DNA of 57,115 nucleotides, from the NCBI GenBank assembly GCA_017428285.1, contig JAFRRE010000075.1, positions 1 through 57,115 on the forward strand. Direction: 5' to 3'. This DNA comes from Bacteroidales bacterium (GTDB taxonomy: Bacteria > Bacteroidota > Bacteroidia > Bacteroidales > F082). Positions within the stretch are counted from its first letter, which is position 1. Each line of letters opens with the position of its first letter. The notes beneath the pieces are model-generated. The model searched no databases. It was not told where the DNA came from and saw nothing but the letters and a program-made list of their open reading frames with translations. Both the position numbers and the translations under genes were made by a program. This document shows positions 1 through 7,302 of the stretch, one piece after another.

Positions 1-749
1 AATACGGCATGATGAGCGACCCGAAGTTCTACGAACGCGCCGAGAAGTTCTTCCTCTTCAAGGACACCGACGACAAATACTACACCATCGAGGAGTACAA
101 GGCCTTGATTAAAGAAAACCAGACCGACAAGAACAAGGCCCTCGTCTATCTGTATGCCACCGACAAGGACGACCAATACACCAACATCGAGAACGCCAAG
201 GCCAAGGGCTACAACGTCCTGATGATGGACGGCATCCTCGACCCGCATTTCATCAGTGCCTACGAGCAGAAAGAAAGCGAAAAGGACGGCGAAGGTCGCG
301 CGATGTTCGCCCGTGTCGATTCCAACACCATCGACAAGCTCATCGTGAAGGACGACAAGGAAGCCGCCTCGGGCCTCGACGACAAACAAAAGGAGACCTT
401 GAAAGCCGCCTTCGAGAAGGTCATCGACAAGGTGAAGTTCAACGTGGAGTTCAGCAACGAAAGTGCCGACGCCGCACCCGTGGAAGTCACCCAAAACGAG
501 TGGATGCGCCGCATGAAGGAGATGGAACAGATGGGTGGCGGCCCCATGTCGTTCTACGGCTCGATGCCCGACAGCTACACGCTGATGCTCAACACCAACA
601 GCCCTGTCATCACTGGACTCTTGGACAAGGACGAAGCCGCACAAGAAGCCACGATTCGGCAGATTTACGACCTCGCTTTGCTCTCGAAGAACTTGCTGAA
701 AGGCAAGGATTTGAGTGAGTTTGTCAAGAGGAATCTGGAGAAGCTTTGA
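1..749 (+). CDS. htpG: Molecular chaperone HtpG (Hsp90), C-terminal part only
   Basis: The reading frame is already open at the window edge, so only the last ~249 codons of Hsp90/HtpG are present. This is the end of the middle domain plus the dimerisation domain of a cytosolic ATP-dependent chaperone. Recognisable family stretches are YERAEKFFLFKD near the beginning, the LYATDKDDQY segment, and the C-terminal NTNSPVITGLL region followed by a helix ending in KRNLEKL. The N-terminal GHKL ATPase domain lies outside the window. The gene ends in TGA and is followed by a strong bidirectional hairpin. Its last ~25 codons recur at 2857-2931, which marks the region just downstream of htpG as a site of rearrangement. 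Confidence 0.93.
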   Translation, partial: YGMMSDPKFYERAEKFFLFKDTDDKYYTIEEYKALIKENQTDKNKALVYLYATDKDDQYTNIENAKAKGYNVLMMDGILDPHFISAYEQKESEKDGEGRAMFARVDSNTIDKLIVKDDKEAASGLDDKQKETLKAAFEKVIDKVKFNVEFSNESADAAPVEVTQNEWMRRMKEMEQMGGGPMSFYGSMPDSYTLMLNTNSPVITGLLDKDEAAQEATIRQIYDLALLSKNLLKGKDLSEFVKRNLEKL

Positions 750-780
750 TTATCAAGAATTTGAGAATCAGAGAAAGAGA

Positions 781-817
781 ATCCCCGCAACGTCATTCGG
801 TGTTGTGGGGATTTTTT
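781..817. terminator. Bidirectional intrinsic terminator after htpG
   Basis: An 11-bp stem (ATCCCCGCAAC pairing with GTTGTGGGGAT, one G-T pair) closes a ten-base loop and is followed by a T run on the plus strand. It separates htpG from the convergent gene at 835-2244. A nearly identical hairpin follows the htpG tail copy at 2958-2993. Confidence 0.85.
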
Positions 818-834
818 ATTGTAGCAATACAGCA

Positions 835-2244
835 TCACTTTTCCTCAAAGAATCGGAATGGAAAACGACAGTAAACCTCCTCTTCTTCATTGGGGTACAA
901 TTGAGCCCAATGCTTCAAATACCTCTCCATGGCATACTCTTCCTTTAGGTCATTAAGGGCTTCCATTGACGACGCCATAACAGTTATATAATCACCGTAA
1001 AGTATCTCATCGTCTACCTTGAAGCGGATGATATAATTCAAATCTTGTTGAATCAAATCCTTAAAAACAGTCTTGCACTCCGTTCCCTCCACCAAGGTAC
1101 CGTTTACATTGTAGGTTTCCGCGCCAAGAGAAGTTACCGTGATTTGGTTAGGAATCTCACCAACCCCTTCAACCCATTGCTGATAGATTGAATCGCCATA
1201 GAAACGGATGGGCAATCTCATAGCATTCAAGGCCAAAAAGTTATAATACCGTACATCCAACTCGCGATGCCTGGGCACAACAGCATATTGTATCCTGTAG
1301 AACCGAATATCAGCCAATGCCTGCAACACCTCATCCACATCCCTCATTTTCACTTTTTTGTCAATCTTCAAACAACAAGTCAGCAAAGGAATGTCCGCTT
1401 CATTATGGCATAAGCGCCAATCTTCCATTGACCCGGAAAACGTTGGCAAATCCACTATCTTGCCATCAACTATAACCAGACACTGTGGCTCGGGTGCGTC
1501 TTTGTCCTGCACCAAATAAACAGTCTTGGAAAGTGAAGCACGTTGCATCTTCATCGAAGCATCCGTTTCAGGCAATTCCAGACTATACCTATGAGGGACA
1601 TTTCGACTTAAAAAGGCGTTGTCGAGTGACTTATAGTCAACCACATTGATTCTTGACATGCCAAATGCGAGGATGGTCACAAGTACAGCAGATAACGCCA
1701 TAAATTTCAATGCCTTACGTTTAAAAGCCATTCGCATTGCCACCCAAGGATGCAAGAACAGAACAATGATGAGCAAGATGAAAAGATGCTTGAAATCGGG
1801 ATACAAGGAAAAAGCGTAAAACGCGCCAGGAAAACTGAAAATGCAGAACCAACATAATAAGACCTTTGCAAACCAATACAAGAAATACCAATTCAGATTA
1901 CGCTGGCCGTTGACAATCTGCACCGCCGAGCGATGACCTCGTTCGAAGACTCGTCTTGGCCCGTCAAACCAATAAGCCAAACAAAACGACTGAGCCAAAA
2001 TAACCGAGACGAAAGCGAAAAACAACTGATAGAATGAGCGTTCCTTTTCACTTGGTACCCAAATGTCATACTCAGGCGTTACCATCATAAGGCGAAAAGC
2101 CTCCAACATGACACAAGAAAAGAAATAGAACACAAACGACATGAGGAGTGCCACCACAACTCCCGACACCAACTTGAAGGTCGACAAACGAGAACGCATC
2201 GGATGCCAAAAAACAGTTGCCATTGCCTTCAAAACTCTGTTCAT
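835..2244 (-). CDS. Unrecognised multi-pass membrane protein with soluble C-terminal half
   Basis: I do not recognise this family. Starting at MNRVLKAM the protein has 469 residues. About five hydrophobic segments lie in the first ~200 residues (around LVSGVVVALLMSFVF, LFFAFVSVILAQSF, WYFLYWFAKVLLCWF, LFILLIIVLFLHPW, ALSAVLVTILAF), followed by a ~250-residue polar domain predicted to be soluble. The ATG at 2244 is preferred over the one at 2283 because GGA lies just upstream and because the lipoprotein genes at 3752 and 5989 start at the equivalent point. The first codons (MNRxLKA) and the 5' leader closely match those of the two lipoproteins, although the rest of the protein is unrelated. 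It converges on htpG. Confidence 0.7.
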   Translation of the reverse strand: MNRVLKAMATVFWHPMRSRLSTFKLVSGVVVALLMSFVFYFFSCVMLEAFRLMMVTPEYDIWVPSEKERSFYQLFFAFVSVILAQSFCLAYWFDGPRRVFERGHRSAVQIVNGQRNLNWYFLYWFAKVLLCWFCIFSFPGAFYAFSLYPDFKHLFILLIIVLFLHPWVAMRMAFKRKALKFMALSAVLVTILAFGMSRINVVDYKSLDNAFLSRNVPHRYSLELPETDASMKMQRASLSKTVYLVQDKDAPEPQCLVIVDGKIVDLPTFSGSMEDWRLCHNEADIPLLTCCLKIDKKVKMRDVDEVLQALADIRFYRIQYAVVPRHRELDVRYYNFLALNAMRLPIRFYGDSIYQQWVEGVGEIPNQITVTSLGAETYNVNGTLVEGTECKTVFKDLIQQDLNYIIRFKVDDEILYGDYITVMASSMEALNDLKEEYAMERYLKHWAQLYPNEEEEVYCRFPFRFFEEK

Positions 2245-2270
2245 ATCGATTCCTTTTATTTGTTTGGCAT

Positions 2271-2290
2271 TGCAAAGAAACAAAAAAAAG
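2271..2290 (-). promoter_or_regulatory. Shared leader/promoter-like element of the 835-2244 gene
   Basis: Read on the minus strand this is a T-rich stretch ending in TTTCTTTGCA, a weak match to the Bacteroidota -7 element TAnnTTTGC. It lies about 30 nt before the start codon. The same element stands at nearly the same place before 3752 and 5989. Confidence 0.45.
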
Positions 2291-2317
2291 CATGATTTGG
2301 CAAGGTTGAAATGTGAA

Positions 2318-2341
2318 TTTGCGGAAAATGATTATTTTTGC
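2318..2341 (+). promoter_or_regulatory. Promoter of the toxin-antitoxin pair
   Basis: A clear -7 element TATTTTTGC (2333-2341) lies about 20 nt upstream of the antitoxin ATG. A TTTG at 2318-2321 is closer than the usual -33 spacing, so only the -7 box is firm. Confidence 0.6.
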
Positions 2342-2362
2342 AGGTGAAAAACGATAAAGACA

Positions 2363-2572
2363 ATGGCAACTGTAACATTACAATATGACGGAAGAAGCGC
2401 GGCGATGAAGAAACTCATTGAACTCTTTGTCACGCTTGGCGGCATCGTGACCGAACAAAAAGAAACCAAACCGAAAAAAGGGTCTATTGACGAGGCTATT
2501 GCAGAATATCGCTCGGGAAAGACCTACAAGGCAAAGGACGCTCACGACCTCATTGAACAATGCTTGAAATGA
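2363..2572 (+). CDS. Antitoxin of a YafQ/RelE-type module
   Basis: This 69-residue protein begins with a short beta-strand (MATVTLQYDG), followed by helices (AAMKKLIELFVTLGG) and a charged, lysine-rich C-terminal half (KKGSIDEAIAEYRSGK, YKAKDAHDLIEQ). The layout fits the small antitoxins that pair with RelE-superfamily toxins. The N-terminal part would bind DNA or dimerise, and the C-terminal part would cover the toxin. Its TGA stop overlaps the likely toxin start (ATGA), the usual arrangement for a translationally coupled pair. A Bacteroidota promoter lies just upstream, and autoregulation is typical of these modules. The antitoxin identity rests mainly on size and on the recognisable partner. 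Confidence 0.75.
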   Translation: MATVTLQYDGRSAAMKKLIELFVTLGGIVTEQKETKPKKGSIDEAIAEYRSGKTYKAKDAHDLIEQCLK

Positions 2573-2847
2573 TGTATGAAATTGAATACACTGGCTTGTT
2601 CAAAAGAAAGGTCAAACTGCTGAAAAAGCGAGGTTATGACCTGACCTTGCTTGAAAAAGTCATCGCCGAATTACGAGAGACCGGCACTTTATCCCAACAA
2701 TACAATCCGCACAAACTGACAGGAAATTATGCCGGTTTTTGGGAATGTCACATCAAACCTGATTGGCTTTTGGTTTGGGCAAAAGAGGATAATCGACTTG
2801 TGTTAGTAATGATCGATACAGGAACTCATTCTGACATTTTTGGATAA
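2569..2847 (+). CDS. YafQ-family mRNA interferase toxin
   Basis: Starting from the overlapping ATG the protein has 92 residues and the RelE/ParE-superfamily fold pattern: an N-terminal strand (YEIEYTGLFKRKVKLLKKRG), two helices, then a beta sheet with KLTGNYAGFWECHIKPDW and a final strand. The residues YafQ uses for catalysis are present in order: the His of ECHIKPDW, the following Asp and Trp, and the His of TGTHSDIF near the C-terminus. YafQ-type toxins cleave mRNA on the ribosome during stress. ATGs at 2560, 2569 and 2572 are possible. I prefer 2569 or 2572 because they couple to the antitoxin stop. Confidence 0.87.
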   Translation: MMYEIEYTGLFKRKVKLLKKRGYDLTLLEKVIAELRETGTLSQQYNPHKLTGNYAGFWECHIKPDWLLVWAKEDNRLVLVMIDTGTHSDIFG

Positions 2848-2856
2848 CACAGATTC

Positions 2857-2931
2857 GCTTTGCTTTCGAAGAACTTGCTGAAGGGCAAGGATTTGAGCGA
2901 GTTTGTCAAGAGGAATCTTGAAAAGTTATAA
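2857..2931 (+). pseudogene. Detached copy of the htpG 3' end
   Basis: The last 24 codons of htpG (ALLSKNLLKGKDLSEF to the C-terminus) plus stop recur here, with identical protein sequence but several third-position changes relative to 677-749. No start codon or upstream htpG sequence is present. Similarity continues past the stop through the terminator hairpin. Silent divergence combined with protein identity suggests it descends from a once-functional htpG allele and is not a recent local duplication. Confidence 0.85.
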
Positions 2932-2957
2932 TCAAGAATTTGAGAACCAGAAACAAT

Positions 2958-2993
2958 AATCCCCGCAACGCCATTCGGTGTTGTGGGGATTTT
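2958..2993. terminator. Terminator copy after the htpG tail fragment
   Basis: The hairpin ATCCCCGCAAC / GTTGTGGGGAT followed by TTTTG is a near copy of 781-817. It now separates the fragment from the convergent lipoprotein gene at 3015-3752. Confidence 0.8.
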
Positions 2994-3014
2994 GTTCTTA
3001 TATCGCACAAAGAA

Positions 3015-3752
3015 TCATTCCGCTGAACGCACCGCTCGGATAGACATGCCTATACTACGAGTTGTCCATCCTCCAGTACTATTCACGACAGGAGAACTGA
3101 TGAAATTCGCCATGTGATCGTAGCACCCCATCATCTGATTATTAAATGCGTAACATCTTTCATTGACCCAATAATAGCCGTGGCCACCCACTTGCAATGA
3201 CTCAGGGGCAGGGCCAACGAAGTCCCCTTTCGCACCTCCCGAAGGCAGAAAGATTGTGTTGCCATTTGTTCCAACAATGCGCAATCCTGGTACGTCATTA
3301 ACCGTGTCTCTTTTAAGTTCGCATTGGCTCAGCAATTCATCGCCTTCACTGGCGCTCGGCATGCGCCAACCCTCGCCCCAATTCACCGTGGCCGCGTCAT
3401 CCGAAGGCTGTAAATCATACAAATCATCGGTATAACCATCATAGCCATAGCTAGCCTCTTGGCAGTACTTGGTCAATTGGTCGGAATCCCCATTGCAATA
3501 CTTGTAGGTAGTCCAATCATAAACTGCTTTCGGTTCCGTCTCGCCCCAAGCGAAGTAATCGCCATAGCCCTCGGGCACCTCGGCACCCACATTGCAAGTG
3601 GCCCACAACGTACCGCTCGGCAGACCAAGGTCAACATAATCGTGGCCATTGTAGTTTCCACTGAAATTATTTGGTTCATTTGGTTTTGAACAACTTACCG
3701 CAAAAAACATCATCAGCATTAGGACTGCTGTTGCCTTCAAAGTTCTGTTCAT
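3015..3752 (-). CDS. Surface lipoprotein with GLPSGTLWATCNVGA domain (paralogue 1)
   Basis: The 245-residue protein starts with a lipoprotein signal peptide (MNRTLKATAVLMLMMFFAVSC), the cysteine at about position 21 being the lipidation site. A short Asn-rich linker leads to a domain beginning HDYVDLGLPSGTLWATCNVG and containing YGDYFAWGETEPK and a W-rich core (WGEGWRMPS). This domain is very common in Bacteroidales lipoproteins and related to the FISUMP-type families; its function is unknown to me. The C-terminal half (GYYWVNERCYAFNNQMM, GMSIRAVRS) matches the usual end of these proteins. A second paralogue is at 5246-5989. Confidence 0.85.
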   Translation of the reverse strand: MNRTLKATAVLMLMMFFAVSCSKPNEPNNFSGNYNGHDYVDLGLPSGTLWATCNVGAEVPEGYGDYFAWGETEPKAVYDWTTYKYCNGDSDQLTKYCQEASYGYDGYTDDLYDLQPSDDAATVNWGEGWRMPSASEGDELLSQCELKRDTVNDVPGLRIVGTNGNTIFLPSGGAKGDFVGPAPESLQVGGHGYYWVNERCYAFNNQMMGCYDHMANFISSPVVNSTGGWTTRSIGMSIRAVRSAE

Positions 3753-3780
3753 ATCGATTCAGTTTTAGTTGCTTGACATT

Positions 3781-3800
3781 GCAAAGAAACAAAAAAAGCA
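3781..3800 (-). promoter_or_regulatory. Shared leader/promoter-like element of lipoprotein 1
   Basis: GCAAAGAAACAAAAAAAGCA on the plus strand reads on the minus strand as a T-rich stretch ending in TTTCTTTGC, about 30 nt before the start. It is nearly identical to the elements at 2271 and 6015. Confidence 0.45.
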
Positions 3801-3834
3801 CGATTTGGCATGGTTGCCATGCAAAATTATACAA

Positions 3835-3966
3835 TTAGTGTTTACAAACATTATTATTATTATTAGATTAGTATTTTTAAACATTATAATTTTATTGATT
3901 TTAGTGTTTTGAAACATTATTTTATACAAAATATTTGTGTTTTGAAATATTATTCGTATCTTTGCG
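3835..3966. repeat. Four tandem 33-bp repeats upstream of an ATPase gene
   Basis: Units begin at 3835, 3868, 3901 and 3934, exactly 33 bp apart. Each starts TTAGTG/TTAGTA/TTTGTG and has the core TGTTTTGAAACATTAT with a few changes, followed by an AT-rich spacer. The last unit contains the -7 promoter box of the downstream gene. There are no unique spacers, so this is not a CRISPR. It may be an operator array. A 33-bp period is close to three helical turns, which would put every unit on the same DNA face. Confidence 0.85.
3940..3965 (+). promoter_or_regulatory. Promoter of the 3983-5185 ATPase gene
   Basis: TATCTTTGC at 3957-3965 is a good -7 element located 18 nt before the ATG. A TTTTG at 3940-3944 lies inside the last 33-bp repeat. 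The -33 spacing is short, so only the -7 box is firm. Confidence 0.6.
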
Positions 3967-3982
3967 GCAAAATACAACTGCC

Positions 3983-5185
3983 ATGAACTCAATTGAATAT
4001 CTGCAAAAGGTCTTGGACAGGAAGCTGCAAGCCACCTCCACCGACTTCAAACGATACCTGTTCGAAAAAATCGACTGGAGAGACCACCTTATCGGCATCA
4101 AAGGACCCAAAGGCACGGGCAAGTCCACGCTGATGCTCCAACACATCAAGGAGGCTTTTCCCGACACTTCGGAGGTGCTGTATGCTTCGTTGGACGACCT
4201 TTGGTTTGCGACACACGCTTTTGCGGATGTGGTGGAAGACTATTATGCCTACGGCGGCCGGTATCTTTTCCTTGACGAGATTCATTATCTGGACTCGTGG
4301 CAGACCGTCTTGAAGAACCTCAACGACAACTATCCAGAGCTTTATGTTACCTACACCGGCTCGTCGATGCTCAAGATGGAGAAAGGCAAAGGCGACCTCT
4401 CAAGAAGGCTGATGGAATACACCCTGACAGGGCTTTCGTTCCGCGAGTACCTGAAGTTTGAAGGCATCAAGGACATCCCCGTCATCGAACTGAAGGACCT
4501 GCTGAAAAAGCACAAGAGCATCGCCATGGAAATCATCAGTGACGGATTCAAGGTGTTGCCTGCTTTCGTACAATATCTGAAGATAGGGTATTATCCTTTC
4601 TATAAAGACATTTACGGCGGATACGCCAACCGCTTGCAGAATGTGGTCAACCACATCCTGGAGAACGACTACGCGGTGATTGAAAACGTGGAGCAATCCA
4701 CCATCAAGAAAGCCAAGAAGATGTTCATGATTTTGGCCGAACAGGTGCCACAGAAGCCCAACATGTCGGAACTCTACCGCGAGTTGGACACCGACCGCAA
4801 CCAAGGGTTGAAGATGCTGTATGCCTTGGAAAAGGCAGGACTATTGTCTTTGCTCACCGACACGCCCAGAAAGCTGTCGGACCTGTCGCGACCCGAAAAG
4901 ATCTACCTCAACAACACCAACCTCATGAACGCTTTCACAATGCAGCCCAACATCGGCACAATGCGTGAATTGTTCTTCCTGAACCAGTTGAGCCAATCGC
5001 ATCAGGTGACCTATCCCCCCAAAGGAGATTTTCTTATTGACGGGAAGTACCTCTTTGAAGTGGGCGGACGCAAGAAAAGCTTCGACCAAATCAAGGACAT
5101 CCCCAACAGTTATTTAGCCATTGATGAAACCGAGGTGGGTTTTGGAAACAAGATACCGCTTTGGATGTTCGGGTTGCTCTACTAA
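3983..5185 (+). CDS. AAA-family ATPase with C-terminal DUF4143-like domain
   Basis: The 400-residue protein contains a Walker A motif (GPKGTGKST) near residue 45, a Walker B-like YLFLDEIHYL near residue 97 and a sensor-like TYTGSSML near residue 125. This is the AAA_14 type of P-loop ATPase. The C-terminal half has a winged-helix-like segment (ELYRELDTDRNQGLKMLYALEKAGL) and a nuclease-fold-like end (DFLIDGKYLFEVGGRKKSF, YLAIDETEVG), as in DUF4143 proteins. The biological role of this abundant accessory family is not established. The ATG at 3983 fits the promoter better than 3935. It stands alone, with four 33-bp repeats upstream and a terminator downstream. Confidence 0.87.
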   Translation: MNSIEYLQKVLDRKLQATSTDFKRYLFEKIDWRDHLIGIKGPKGTGKSTLMLQHIKEAFPDTSEVLYASLDDLWFATHAFADVVEDYYAYGGRYLFLDEIHYLDSWQTVLKNLNDNYPELYVTYTGSSMLKMEKGKGDLSRRLMEYTLTGLSFREYLKFEGIKDIPVIELKDLLKKHKSIAMEIISDGFKVLPAFVQYLKIGYYPFYKDIYGGYANRLQNVVNHILENDYAVIENVEQSTIKKAKKMFMILAEQVPQKPNMSELYRELDTDRNQGLKMLYALEKAGLLSLLTDTPRKLSDLSRPEKIYLNNTNLMNAFTMQPNIGTMRELFFLNQLSQSHQVTYPPKGDFLIDGKYLFEVGGRKKSFDQIKDIPNSYLAIDETEVGFGNKIPLWMFGLLY

Positions 5186-5187
5186 TG

Positions 5188-5232
5188 AAAAAGCCGCAGT
5201 CAGGCAAGGATTTGCTTGGCTGCGGCTTTACT
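5188..5232. terminator. Bidirectional terminator between convergent genes
   Basis: A long stem, AAGCCGCAG with CTGCGGCTT, extended inside by GCAAG/CTTGC, has T- and A-rich flanks. It serves the ATPase gene and the convergent lipoprotein 2. Confidence 0.85.
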
Positions 5233-5245
5233 TTTTCTTTAACGC

Positions 5246-5989
5246 TTATTTTTTCGAACACACCGCCCGCACAGTTTGTCCCCGGTTGCGGTCGCTGCTG
5301 CCGCAGAGATGGCATTGGAACGAATTGAAATGGAAACCCCAAGCGCGGTACGGATACTCCACATTGAGGGTGATTGACCAATAAACACCGAGGTCAGCAG
5401 CATTGAGTTCGTCATTCCAATAGTAACCCGCAGCTGGCAAGAAGAGGCAGTTGCCGTTTGAGGCAGTGAAGCGCCACCCATTCACGCCATTCTGGGTTGT
5501 CCATACGCTGGTCGTGTTATTGAACATCTCTTCCCATTCTTCTATGGTAGGTGTGCGCCAGGCAGTGCCCCAAATGATCGAAGCTACATCGTCATCAGGT
5601 TCCAAAAGGGTCAGGTTGTCGACAAATCCGTTGAGTCCAAATACCGAGTCGGTGCAGTATTTGTTCAGCTCATAACGCTCATGAACGAAGCGGCCATATT
5701 TGTAGTTTTTCCAACCATAGAATTCCTTTGGCTCTATTTCGCCCCAGGCAAAGTAATCACCATAACCTTCTGGCGTATCAGCACCCACATTGCAGGTGGC
5801 CCACAAAGTGCCGCTCGGAAGGCCGAGATCAACATATTCATGGCCATTGAGGTTCTCGTTAGGATCCACAACACTATCATTTTCCTCGTTGTTGTTTCCA
5901 CCATTATTGGGCTCATCCGGTTTCGAGCAACTCATCGCAAAGACCAGCACCATCATAATAGCTGCCATAACCTTCAATGCGCTGTTCAT
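5246..5989 (-). CDS. Surface lipoprotein with GLPSGTLWATCNVGA domain (paralogue 2)
   Basis: This 247-residue paralogue of 3015-3752 has a lipoprotein signal (MNSALKVMAAIMMVLVFAMSC), then an Asn/Glu-rich spacer. The domain follows: HEYVDLGLPSGTLWATCNVG, YGDYFAWGEIEPKEFYGWKN, WGTAWRTPTIEEWEEM and the ending RGQTVRAVCSKK. The start at 5989 rather than 6013 is chosen because it gives a clean signal peptide and matches the start of paralogue 1. The protein is expected on the outer membrane or periplasmic face. The 5' leader and first codons are shared with 3752 and 2244. Confidence 0.85.
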   Translation of the reverse strand: MNSALKVMAAIMMVLVFAMSCSKPDEPNNGGNNNEENDSVVDPNENLNGHEYVDLGLPSGTLWATCNVGADTPEGYGDYFAWGEIEPKEFYGWKNYKYGRFVHERYELNKYCTDSVFGLNGFVDNLTLLEPDDDVASIIWGTAWRTPTIEEWEEMFNNTTSVWTTQNGVNGWRFTASNGNCLFLPAAGYYWNDELNAADLGVYWSITLNVEYPYRAWGFHFNSFQCHLCGSSDRNRGQTVRAVCSKK

Positions 5990-6014
5990 ATCAATTCCTT
6001 TTTCATTTGCCACT

Positions 6015-6034
6015 GCAAAGAAACAAAAAAAGCG
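6015..6034 (-). promoter_or_regulatory. Shared leader/promoter-like element of lipoprotein 2
   Basis: GCAAAGAAACAAAAAAAGCG (plus strand) is the third occurrence of the element seen at 2271 and 3781, again about 30 nt before the start codon. Confidence 0.45.
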
Positions 6035-6074
6035 CGATAAGATAACTTTGGAATGAGGAATTACAGAAAATGAT

Positions 6075-6083
6075 TACTTTTGC
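6075..6083 (+). promoter_or_regulatory. -7 promoter element of the TPM genes
   Basis: TACTTTTGC matches TAnnTTTGC and lies 20 nt before the ATG at 6104. A TTTG at 6047 is a few bases farther upstream than the usual -33 position. Confidence 0.6.
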
Positions 6084-6103
6084 AATCTAAATAATACCGC
6101 ATC

Positions 6104-6547
6104 ATGTCAAACGCCATAACCATATTGAACCGAGAGGAAGACCAACGCGTTGTGGAAGCCATCCGACAAGCCGAACGCAACACCTCGGGCGAGATTAAGG
6201 TACATATCGAAAACCGCTGCAAAGGCGATGTGGAACAACGCAGCCTTTTTATTTTCGACAAATTGAAGCTCAACGAGACCCAACTGCGCAACGGCGTGCT
6301 CATCTATTTGGCCATCAAAGACCACAAATTCGCCATCCTCGGCGACAAAGGTATTAACGATGTGGTGGAAAACGGCTTCTGGAACGATGTGAAAGACTTG
6401 ATGCTGAACCAGTTCAAGGAAGGGCACTTTGCAGAAGGCCTCGAGCAAGGCATCATGCGCTGCGGCGAGAAGTTAAAGGCCTTTTTCCCCTACCAATCCG
6501 ACGACATCAATGAAATCCCCGACGATATTTCCTATGAGAACAACTGA
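6104..6547 (+). CDS. TPM-domain protein, soluble
   Basis: This 147-residue protein has no signal peptide. It carries a TPM domain (named after TLP18.3, Psb32 and MOLO-1), visible as EDQRVVEAIRQAERNTSGEI, the central LNETQLRNGVLIYLAI, KFAILGDKGIND, and LKAFFP near the end. Members are often annotated as possible phosphatases and commonly sit beside LemA; no lemA is in this window. The next gene encodes a secreted TPM protein and overlaps this one by 14 nt if its ATG at 6534 is used, so the two are probably co-transcribed and translationally coupled. The molecular role is not established. Confidence 0.85.
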   Translation: MSNAITILNREEDQRVVEAIRQAERNTSGEIKVHIENRCKGDVEQRSLFIFDKLKLNETQLRNGVLIYLAIKDHKFAILGDKGINDVVENGFWNDVKDLMLNQFKEGHFAEGLEQGIMRCGEKLKAFFPYQSDDINEIPDDISYENN

Positions 6548-7298
6548 ACGATACAGCTGGCTGCTCTGCCTTTTGCTTGTGCTGTTTTTTGGCACAGGCT
6601 TGAGGGCACAGTTGCCAAGTCCGCCCTACCCGCCACGCCTCGTGAACGACTACACGGGCATTTTGAGTGCATCGCAAATCAGCACCTTGGAGAGCAAGTT
6701 GGTGGCATACAACGACAGCACTTCCACCCAAATCCTTGTCCTGCTTGTCGACGACCTGCAAGGTTATAGTGTTGAGCAATACGCCACAGAAATCGGGCAC
6801 AGTTGGGGTGTGGGACAAAAGGGCAAAAGCAATGGCACAGTCATTTTAGTCAAGCCAAAAAAAGGCAGCGAAAGAGGCCAAGTCAACATCAGTCCTGGCT
6901 ACGGCATGGAGGAATATGTCACCGATGCCACGGCCAAGCGCATCATCGAGAAAGAGATGATTCCCGCCTTCAAGGAAAACGACTACTACACTGGCATCAA
7001 CAATGCCGTCAACGTCATCATGGACCTCTGCTCGGGCAAGTTTTCCCAAGACGAATATGCGGACGGAGACGGTTTCCCCTTATGGCTTATCATCCTCTTC
7101 ATCATCGCCATCATAGTCGTTTTCTCCAAGTTCTCCGGAGGTGGACAGAATTACTCTGGTGGTGGCACTCGCACCATCTGGATTCCCATGGGCGGTGGAT
7201 TTGGAAGCGGTGGATTTGGCGGTGGAGGCCACAGCGGTGGTTTCGGCGGCTTTGGCGGCGGCGGTTTCGGTGGCGGCGGCGCCTCGGGGAGTTGGTAA
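6534..7298 (+). CDS. Secreted, membrane-anchored TPM-domain protein with Gly-rich tail
   Basis: Starting at MRTTERYSWLL the protein has 254 residues: a signal peptide (WLLCLLLVLFFGTGLRA), a TPM domain (VNDYTGILSASQISTLESKL, TQILVLLVDDLQGY, GTVILVKPK, INISPGYG-like), one transmembrane helix near residue 185 (WLIILFIIAIIVVF) and a tail almost entirely Gly, Phe and Ser. This architecture is standard for YgcG-type TPM proteins. The TPM domain is expected outside the cytoplasmic membrane. The start at 6534 is preferred over 6510 because it gives a tighter signal peptide. Low-complexity GGT/GGC repeats cause long false frames on other strands. Confidence 0.88.
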   Translation: MRTTERYSWLLCLLLVLFFGTGLRAQLPSPPYPPRLVNDYTGILSASQISTLESKLVAYNDSTSTQILVLLVDDLQGYSVEQYATEIGHSWGVGQKGKSNGTVILVKPKKGSERGQVNISPGYGMEEYVTDATAKRIIEKEMIPAFKENDYYTGINNAVNVIMDLCSGKFSQDEYADGDGFPLWLIILFIIAIIVVFSKFSGGGQNYSGGGTRTIWIPMGGGFGSGGFGGGGHSGGFGGFGGGGFGGGGASGSW

Positions 7299-7302
7299 AC
7301 AG

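Noticed and set aside
3835..3966. CRISPR array
   Set aside because: The four 33-bp units abut each other without unique spacers, and no cas genes are present.
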